14,371 nt of DNA from Euperipatoides rowelli (Eukaryota; Onychophora; Udeonychophora; Euonychophora; Peripatopsidae): the NCBI GenBank assembly GCA_003024985.2, contig PXIH01S0000037.1; one strand, written 5' to 3'. A model generated the notes under the pieces. The model was not told the origin of the DNA. It searched no databases and was given only the letters and a program-made list of their open reading frames with translations. Positions 1 to 8,400 of the stretch are shown one piece after another (the first letter of the stretch is position 1; the number at the start of each line of letters is the position of its first letter). Both the position numbers and the translations under genes were made by a program.

Positions 1-619
1 ATAGTTTAATATTACACTTTAATTTTAATCTTTAATGTCTAACAGTATAAAATAATCTATTAAAATAAAATAGAACACTTTATAAATTAAATGTCTTGAT
101 TTTCGAAATGTTCAACATTACAGGTGTGTTCGTTTATATACTGTAATTACCTGTACCAACTATTTTCTAAACATTTTTTTTTTAATGCTTTGCTAGTCAC
201 ATAGAAATCTGTGGAAAAAACGACCGCCGTTTAATTTATAAAATACAGTGTTTAATAGAGAAATAAATAGCTGTTATGACTTACTTATTATTTGTCTAAT
301 TTATTGTTTAAATTTTTGGCAAATTGCAATAGGGAATTTTGCTTCAGAGTTCCAGCCATATTTTGTCTAACTTGTTCTTTTGGAAGAATAAACATAAGCA
401 GATAATGAGAAATCTAGAAAAATATGACTGTGTGAAAAGGAGATAGATTTTTGTTAAAAAAATCTATATATTTTTGGCAAATTTCAGTCTTTTGGTATAT
501 TTTTCCTCAAGTTATTATTAATTAAAAAAATGAAAACAAAATTCTGTTTTCTTTTAAAAAAATGTTACTTTAATCACTTTTCTTCTTCTTTAGAATCAGA
601 ATAAATGGCCTTATTTTTT

Positions 620-790
620 TTTCTCTCATAACTTTTTTTTTCTTCAGCGCGGCAGTTCAAATTCTAATTTTAATTAATTTTTTTTTTTTTTTCACGCGGC
701 TGGCTGGTAGCTCATGCGGCCGTTCGGTGATTACACCGAACCATCCTGTGGCCAGACCGCCCCTGACGGTGCGTACAGACAGAAAAACAA
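620..790 (-). mobile_element. GC-rich patch with poly(A) tail, possible retroposon 3' end
   Basis: In minus orientation a GC-rich block (ACCGTCAGGGGCGGTCTGG, then GGTTCGGTGTAATCACCGAA, then GAGCTACCAGCCAGCCGCG) runs straight into a long A-run. A second, shorter block, CCGCGCTGAAG followed by an A-run, lies beyond. A GC-rich end plus poly(A) fits the 3' end of a SINE or LINE. The block includes a 7-bp stem TTCGGTG/CACCGAA (about 723-740). No reverse transcriptase sequence is present and no family is recognised. Confidence 0.35.
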
Positions 791-1297
791 ATTCATTTTA
801 TAAATGTTTTGATAGATATTGCTTTAAAAAAATACTGTTAATAAAAAGAGGTGCACAGAATATCGGTTCACAATTGGCTCCATTTTATTATTATTTATAT
901 CCGGTCAAATCATTTATGCTGAATAATTTGGAAACCAGAGTTCTTATTAAATTTTTTTTTTTTTTTAACATTTATTTTTTTTTAAAAAAAAATCCACATT
1001 TTGTAATTTTTACATATTAAAGGTCAACTTGTATTAAAGGTCATTTTGATTTTGTAAAAAAACAAATTGGGCCATAATAGCACAAAGGATGAATTTGATT
1101 ATGATATTTTATAAGTAATTAAAGAATTAGTCCATATGTTATCCAGCCTTATGCTGACAAAGATAGCAAATATTCAATAGTTAAGTATAACAAGCTGTAT
1201 CCTTCTCTGAACAATGATGTCACAAAATATCTCCCCTGGTGTATACAGTGGACAATATTTGTTTTAAGGGGGAGGAGCTGAAGACAATCTATATCTA

Positions 1298-1530
1298 TCT
1301 ATAATACTTATAAAATTAATTTGTTTGTCTGTCACGCTTGAAGCAGCGTTAGTCTGATAAACATACAACCAATTACTTTAATTAAGTAAATTATTTGAAC
1401 TAACAGGGGAGGTCGGCAAACAATGGGGGAACGGGGGGGGGGGGAAGCATCCCCCCCCCCTCGTCATTTTTGACGGGCTTTGACCATGTTATTTTAAAAA
1501 TTGGATTGTAATTAATTTTTTTTTTCTAGT
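1298..1530 (+). mobile_element. Helitron-like non-autonomous fragment
   Basis: The sequence TCTATAATACTTATAAAATT followed by TTGTTTGTCTGTC resembles the 5' ends of many animal Helitrons, which start TC and have a TATAAA-containing leader followed by GTTTGT repeats. Downstream lie two hairpins (see 1433-1475), and a CTAG occurs near 1527, as expected for a Helitron 3' end. The right boundary is uncertain and no Rep/helicase gene is present. Confidence 0.3.
1433..1475. repeat. Adjacent hairpins: G12/C10 stem and CGTCA stem
   Basis: A run of 12 G (1433-1444), the loop AAGCAT and 10 C (1451-1460) form a very stable stem. Directly after it, CGTCA-TTTT-TGACG (1462-1475) forms a second stem. It is an exceptional G/C island in this AT-rich intron and may belong to the Helitron-like segment. 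Confidence 0.6.
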
Positions 1531-2328
1531 GGATATTTTTTTTTTAGTAAAAATCTTTGAAAATTAATAAAAAATTTAAAAAATCTGTTTCATTTGACCT
1601 TTAAAAGTTCCTGAAAAATAAGCTAATTATTTAAATAAATGTGTACAGAATTTGAATAGAAATTGATTGAAAAATGTTTATTTTTAATAAAATTAAAAAT
1701 CATTTACTGGTAATGAAATATTATATTAGAAGTATTTGGCTTCATATTTGTCGCCTGCCAAATAATTTGTTAACTATTTGGTATTTGACCAATAGAATCC
1801 AAAATGGTATTCAGTGCATCCTAGTAATAAAAATGGTAATTTCACGATTCACTTTAAAAGATTTAAAATGTCAAAATCTTAAAAGATTAAAAAAAAAAAT
1901 TGTAAACAAAATAAGTTATTAGTTTTTAATATTTATATCCGAATATAATACTTACCTGAACAGTTTAAATGTATTCTCTACACTTGAACTTATTTTCAAA
2001 TCCATCCCTCAGTCATTTTGTTTAGTTTTTTTTTTTCAACTATATAATGTCATTTGCATTTTGATTTTTTTTTTTATTATTATTTTAAAATAGTACAATA
2101 ATGCAATTAGCACAATTAAAAAAAAATCTAACTATGTGATCCATTTGTGAAAAAATATTTTAAAACAAATAATATATTTGAAACTCAAGTTAAAAAACTG
2201 TCACGGTCACTTGAAATAAATTTATCCCCCGTCCCCTTCACTTATATAAATCTGAGAATTAAAAATAAAATTATGGGAAAATTATATATTTAAAAAAAAA
2301 AAATTAAAAGTTATTTATGGTAGTTTAC

Positions 2329-2469
2329 CTTGTTGCTAAGTTCATAATACATCTTGAACACAGTTAGTAATGTGGGCAGCGCCTGCAGTTCAGAAAAGAG
2401 AAGTGAACGAGCTTCTTCACTTTTTGCGGTCAGATTACCGAGAATAAAACAGATCCGAATAACCACATC
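2329..2469 (-). CDS. ARMC2: ARMC2 exon i (last exon in window)
   Basis: This 141-nt exon is 47 codons in phase 0 at both ends, residues 305-351. It contains DVVIRICFILGNLTAKSEEA, then RSLLFSELQALPTLLTVFKM, and ends YYELSNK. FILGNLTAK is the best conserved armadillo helix of the family and occurs in the expected order after exon h. The acceptor is TTGTTTTAG (weak tract) and the donor AACAAG|GTAAAC. No further ARMC2 exon could be recognised in the remaining 2328 bases, so at least the later armadillo repeats and the C-terminus are outside the window. Confidence 0.94.
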
Positions 2470-5400
2470 CTAAAACAAGCATGCACATACAAATTCTACT
2501 TAAAAGCCAAAAAAAATATATATTGAAAATAATAAATTTATTCTTGTTCACATTTAATTATCAGAATGTTAGATATAGAATTAACATTTTTAAAAGTATT
2601 CCTTACGAGTTGTACTAATTTTTTAAGTCAAACATGACCAAAGCAAATAAAAATGTCTAAGAATTCCCTGACAGCTAATTACTCATTTTTTATTTACTCA
2701 TTCCAAGTTTCTCATTAATTATAATAAAGGCTCATTTATGCTTCTACACAACACAATACTTGTCCGTTGTATAAAACAGAGAGCTTTCCGTAAGATTCAT
2801 GTCCACTACTGCAATCGGGCAAGCGGAAATAAAAGATGGATAACCAATCATCATTGTATATGGTGTTTTGGGGTGTTAGAAACATTCTAATTATTTGCAA
2901 TGTAGCAAGTGTTTGGATTAAAGTAAAATATAAAGCCTGGAGTGGTTATTACATTAATTTCAAAGTTACTAAACTTGATAACTAAACTACAGCAACTGCA
3001 CAAAACAATTAAACTGGAACGTAAAGGCCCAATTTAACTTCTAGCCATGATCAACACAACATATGGCCGACATTACTCGGAACAAGTCAACGGCGCAAGC
3101 AGTTGCTGAAGCGGTAAAATAAATAGGAACTTAATGCCTAAGAATAAATCATCTGAACTGGCAACAGCATATTCAATTAATTTCATACTACCTTTTATCT
3201 TAGATAAATCGGGAGTATGTTAATTAGGCCAACGTAAGCTCCATGAATATAACTGTCATTAATTCACACAAGCAGAATAGCTGCTTTGTTTATACTGAAT
3301 GCACGAATAAATGTTACAAATAAAAATATACCAAATAGAATCATCACAATATTTATATGTTGTCTGCTGTTGCAAGCTATATGTGAGAAAGACATGATTC
3401 ACCCCTAAGGATAAACGGTTGTATTTATGTACTTTATTACATCGTTATCCGTAATTATTGAAAAAAAAAATCCTACTTTTACGCAGATCTATCCATTTGC
3501 TCTCCAGTTTGTTTATTATTGAACCAATCATATCTTTGGCTTTATAAGTAGAGTAGGCCCACTATTGTTCTTGTCCAATTAGTTTTAAAACGGAAAATTT
3601 GATAATGGATTTTGGTACAGCAGTAAATAAAGTAAAAATTAAATATTTTACACAATAGCTTATTAGAAGTTTATTTGAATTAATTTTTATGCTTAAAACT
3701 AAAACCAGAAACGTTGGAAATACGAAGAGAGCAATATCATTGATTACGGACACGACCCTCCAGAAAAGTATTAACTCATTTAGTATGCATCTTTGTTGAC
3801 AAGATGGAGTCAAAATGGTTATATTTTAACCATTTTAACTCCATCTTGTCAACAAAGATGCATACTAAATGAGTTAATACTTTTCGAAAGGTTTGTGTAC
3901 GTAATCAATGATATTGCTCTCTTCGTATTTCCAACTCATTTAGTATACATCTTTGTTGACAAGATGGAGTTAAAATGGATCGTAGACTTATTTCATAAAA
4001 GCATAAATGAGCCTTAAAACACAAAAAGATTTTGCAAAAATTAATTAAAAGTTTTTATATTAAAAATTTAATATTTTACAATTAAGTAGTTATTTTCTTA
4101 CCTCATGTTTCATATGCTTTCGTAATAAGTCCAAGAAAGCTTTATAACATGTTACACAGCGAGCAAGCTCATAGCAACAGTCACTATAAAGTGTTAATTT
4201 GCTGCAAAAAAAAAAATGCATACAAATAAAATATGAAATGCCTCGTTTCATCTAACAAACAAAAGTTCTACATAGTATTAAATCAGTCACACCCTTTAAA
4301 ATTTAGCCAACAATCTTCAAACTTGGCTAAAATTAGAATCCTTTCAGCAAATTTGATCATTTTTGAAGTGTCAAATATGAAATTTAAAAAAAAATTAAAT
4401 GTTGAAACAGAATTGTGATTATCCAACCATGTTTTATGCAAGATCAAAAGGCTTCCTCCATCTGTCTGGCCCCGGTCGGTAGTACCCCTCCCCCCCTCCA
4501 CCCCGTCTGCCAAGACCCTACGAGCTCCCCATCTGTCGACTCCTTATATACAATTTTCCACTTGTTAAAGGGTTTACAGTTTACTATCGTTTACCTGAAT
4601 ATTCTTGACACGTTCAACATCAAGTCAGCATCGTGAGAAAAATGTTCCAATAATTTGCATAATTCCGGCAACACTCGATTGCATAAAAAAAGTTCCCTAT
4701 TAAGAGGACTATCGGCAAGGTTGCGTAATGTGGCGGTGATCTGATAGGAAAATACACAAAAGTGGAATATAAGATTTGAAGTTTATAAAATGCAACATGG
4801 CATGCAAAATATGATTAACTGTTAAATTGGAAAATAAATAAATAAAAATTACCTGAACTAAAATATTTCCAGACTGCATATCTGCCTCACCTTGTTCAAC
4901 AATCTTCAAAACAGAATGATAAATAATGTAGTTAAAATTGGATTCTATAATGAATACAAATAATAGTAAAAAAATTATTTAATTTAAATACCGTACTTGA
5001 ATACTAGCAGAAACCAAGTTATTTTGTTCTTTTAATGAGACTTACAAGAGAACTTTCAATCAAACTGATACAGTAATGTTGATATCGAATCAATTATTTA
5101 TTGCAAATTTTCAATATATTTACATGTTAATGACTATTTAGCTTCAAATGTTAAAAAAAATTAACGGAATAAATAGCACAAGTTAGAAACAAAAATCCAT
5201 TTGGAAGACTGTGAAATAATATTATAAAAAACTGAGAATGTTTTAGAACAAACATACTCAAATTAAAAACTGTAGACTTACAGTAATAAGAACCAACTTT
5301 TTCTACTAACCTCACTAAAATTTTAACCTACATAGTGTAAATATATATGATATTGATAGTCAATTTTTTTAATTTTATCAATGAAATCCTTGACTAAATT

Positions 5401-8400
5401 TAATAGACACAGAAACTTTTGAGTTTAAAAGAACCTAGAATCTGGCTACTAAAATAACAATACACTTTGCTGGCACGAATGAACTACAAGAAATAATATT
5501 CCAATAATAAATTTAACCTTTAAAATATGATGCCCTTCTTTTGGCACTATTGTAATAATCATAATGTGATATGTATATTGAAGAGTGATCAAATGGATGG
5601 TTGATATGGTTACCACATTTCTTGACTGTAAAACTGGGAAAAATTTAAGTTAACCAAAAAAAAAAAAAGCATATTATGATTAATTGCTAAGCTTTTTTTT
5701 TTTTTAACCAAAAAAAAAAAAGCATATTATGATTAATTGCTAAGTTTTTTTTTTTTTTTTAGTAAACGACATATTTTTTTTAAATTTTTTTTTTTATAGT
5801 TTTCCAAATAAAATCAACAATCACATAGCCTATAAACATTCATGTATTTAATAATAATAATGCTTTTAAGCTTTTTAAGTTAATCATTAACTTTCAATTT
5901 CAGCTTAGTACGGTACATATCCATTAATAAATGAAATATAAATTAGAATAGAAATTTAAATATAAAATTAATTTCAAATTTTAAAATGAAAGACTCGCAG
6001 TCCATTTAAAATAAAATATACTAAATTATCTTTATATTGACACTTGACCATTGTTCAAGTCAAGCTGTTGGTAGTTTTGGTTATTCACAACATTGTAGGC
6101 TAACATTCAATGAATGACTCCGAAGTGAAGGAGAAGCCATTTAGCTTTTTTTTTTTGTAAACAACATACAGTATTTTGAGTTTTTTTTTTTAATATAGTG
6201 TTTCAAATAAAATCAACAATCAAAAAGCCTATAAACATTCATGTATTTAAAATAATAATAATAATAATAATAATAATGCTTTTAATTTTTTATTTTAAAA
6301 TCATTAACTTTTAATTTCAGCTAGTACATATCCATTTTTCGATGAAATATACAGTAAATTAGAACAATAGAAATTTGGATATTAAATCTATTTAAAATTT
6401 AAAATGAAATACTCAAAGTCCATTTAATATAAAATAGACTATATTATCTTTATGTTTACACTTGACCATTGTTCAAGTCGACCAGAGGGTAGCTTTGGTT
6501 GTTCCCAACATAATTTGTAGGCTAACATTTAATGAACGACTCCGAAGTGAAGGAGAAGCCATTTTTATCGTATCGTATCTTGAAACTTAGTGTGAGAAAA
6601 TAAATGTTATTTTAAAGACACTAGCGATCACACTAGTGACACAATGAACTAAAGTTTCACTAATATAATATTAACCTTGGGATTTAGGTTTAGTTTAACA
6701 AATTATTAATTTATTATTAAGCATACCTTTGAATGGACTCAAAACAAGCGAAAAACGCAATTTCCAGGATTTATTTACTACATTTGATAAACCGGGATAT
6801 TTGACGGTCCCCGAAACCTCTTATCGGGACACAGGGATTTGAGGCCAAAAATCCGGACAATCCCGGATAACAGGGACGTCTGGTTATTTAAGTGATATAT
6901 CCACTCATAAACAGTGATGAATTCACAACATTCATTTTCACCGTGGATAAATAATGGAACATCGAGGGAGAAAGTATTTTAATGTGATCGTGCTGCACCC
7001 TGTATTCATCATTGGATACAGTGCATAGACATATACACATACTATTCATACACACACACTGGGCTGGCATTCTCCATAAAGGACCCAAAAAAATTTCTTA
7101 GTGATAAAAAAGTTGACATCTTTTCATGAAAAAAAAAAAATAATAATAAAGAAAATAAAATAAAAAAGCAAATTGTACTCGAGGAGACTTTTTCTGTGTC
7201 AGGCTTCGCCCAATAGTTTTTGAAGAACCATAAACACAGACATATAGACTAGGGTGAAGTGAAACAATGTCTATTAAATATTGTTAATAGACATTGTTTA
7301 GTCTTTACTAACCTTACAACTAATAAGAACCATATCTTTGAAGGTAAAACATGTGTAAACTGTTTATATGTTTTCAAATCTACAAATCACGTTAGATTTT
7401 GGTGTCAAATTTTGGAATTTTAAATTTTGTTTCTTAGCAGGCTTGAATGAATCCGTCATGATTTTCAGGATTACACACTACTTTGGATGCTTTTGATTGA
7501 ATTCTAATTGTGGTGTCTTGTCTTCATGTATTGTGTCATCAATATCAATGATGGGGGGTTTTCTGCCAATCGATCATTTCTATATAGATGTAGCTTCAAA
7601 GTTGACACACATTGAAAGTTTGCACTTTATTCGTACTTGACTGTTTTCTGGCTTTGAGGAAGCGCTGCAGAGCTAATTCGCATATATCGGATAGTTCATC
7701 AGTGAGCATCGCTAGCAAATAGGTTTTCTGAATGGCTACTTTCTTCAGTTTGTCTGGTGATATAGTATCTTAACTTCTGAATATTTTAAGAAAGCAATGA
7801 TCAACTAAGTTTGTCTTTAGATTAATAAACCATTCCTTTTGGAAAATTATATTCCACCCGAGACACTTTCTATATAAGGGTCTAATATTCAATTAACACA
7901 CAAGCGTTGAGCCTTGCTCAAGAAAAAAAAACCAAGTCAAAGGCACTATATTTTCTGTGGCTTCCATAATGCTGTCTACTAATGGATTGTCATAATGTGG
8001 TTCTCCTCATTTTATCTTTGCAATAATGAAATTATCTTTTTGCTATGGCTTTCATAATGGTCAATCTACTAATAACTGATGTGCTGCAGTTATCTTCCCT
8101 TGTTTTTGCGATAAAATAAATTTTCCATAAGAGATTGATAATGTGCTGATATTTTACAGTCAAATCTAACATAAGGCAGGTAAATGTTGCCAATGTAAAA
8201 ATAAAAGAAATGATATTGGGCAATAGATTTGATCACTCTTAGATGCATGCAAGGTAATCTTATTATGGAACAGTACCCTCCTGAAATGATTGGGTTAAGA
8301 TCATTATAATTTTATTTCTAATTATCATGTCAAATTATTTTTTCAAGATTTTACATACCATTCGGTTGATTTGAACTAACGGCTGCATGAGAACTTCTAC

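Larger units (their letters stand above)
1..2328 (-). other. ARMC2 intron after exon i (partial)
   Basis: At least 2328 bp separate exon i from the next ARMC2 exon. The stretch contains a GC-rich patch with poly(A) (about 620-775), a Helitron-like segment (from about 1298), and long AT-rich runs elsewhere. A strong donor-like TGTTCAG|GTAAGT occurs near 1956-1962 on the minus strand. No acceptor gives an open exon in phase 0, so I do not call an exon there. Confidence 0.6.
2470..4101 (-). other. ARMC2 intron between exons h and i
   Basis: This intron is 1632 bp. It contains the nested inverted repeat at 3714-3978. The stretch at about 2740-3460 has few homopolymers and somewhat higher GC than its surroundings, with words such as ATATGGCCGACATTACTCGG. 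It looks like an old insertion, but I see no coding frame, terminal repeats or family. The rest is plain AT-rich intron. Confidence 0.6.
4904..8358 (-). other. ARMC2 intron between exons e and f
   Basis: This is the largest complete intron, 3455 bp. From low to high coordinates it holds featureless AT-rich sequence (4904-5640), a 54-bp tandem duplication (5650-5757), two diverged copies of a roughly 400-bp unit (5761-6142, 6157-6563), a GC-rich repeat fragment (about 6778-7090), a 16-bp hairpin (7262-7299) and a decayed coding relic (about 7310-7990). I see nothing nameable in 7990-8358. Confidence 0.7.

Noticed and set aside
291-395. 35-codon minus-strand open run with plausible protein composition (contains KEQVRQNMAGTLKQN), considered as the next ARMC2 exon
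   Set aside because: No acceptor gives a phase-0 reading without a stop, and it does not resemble the expected following ARMC2 segment. It is probably chance or an old relic.
700-745. tRNA-like promoter boxes (TAGCTCATGCGG and GTTCGGTGATT) suggesting a tRNA or tRNA-derived SINE
   Set aside because: The two boxes are almost adjacent instead of 30-40 nt apart, and no cloverleaf can be drawn.
727-1020. 97-codon plus-strand open frame
   Set aside because: It translates a GC-rich repeat followed by poly(T) (a run of Phe). It has no recognisable domain and no coding pattern.
1957-2020. Strong donor CTGTTCAG|GTAAGT on the minus strand as a possible further ARMC2 exon
   Set aside because: The upstream sequence is A-rich rather than a pyrimidine tract. 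Every AG tested for phase 0 gives an early stop, except a 22-nt remnant with no homology.
3562-4017. Two open frames on opposite strands sharing the same protein sequence (CQQRCILNELILF)
   Set aside because: They are the two arms of one palindrome, so the same sequence is translated twice. There is no gene.
4233-4636. Open frames on both strands in the intron between exons g and h
   Set aside because: They are low-complexity, partly from the C-rich stretch, and they overlap the real exon g antisense.
5650-6563. CRISPR-like repeat-spacer array
   Set aside because: There are only two copies of each unit, placed directly in tandem without spacers, in a eukaryotic intron.
8032-8223. 63-codon minus-strand frame upstream of the coding relic
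   Set aside because: It is a hydrophobic mix from AT-rich sequence in a different frame from the relic runs, and has no identifiable protein.
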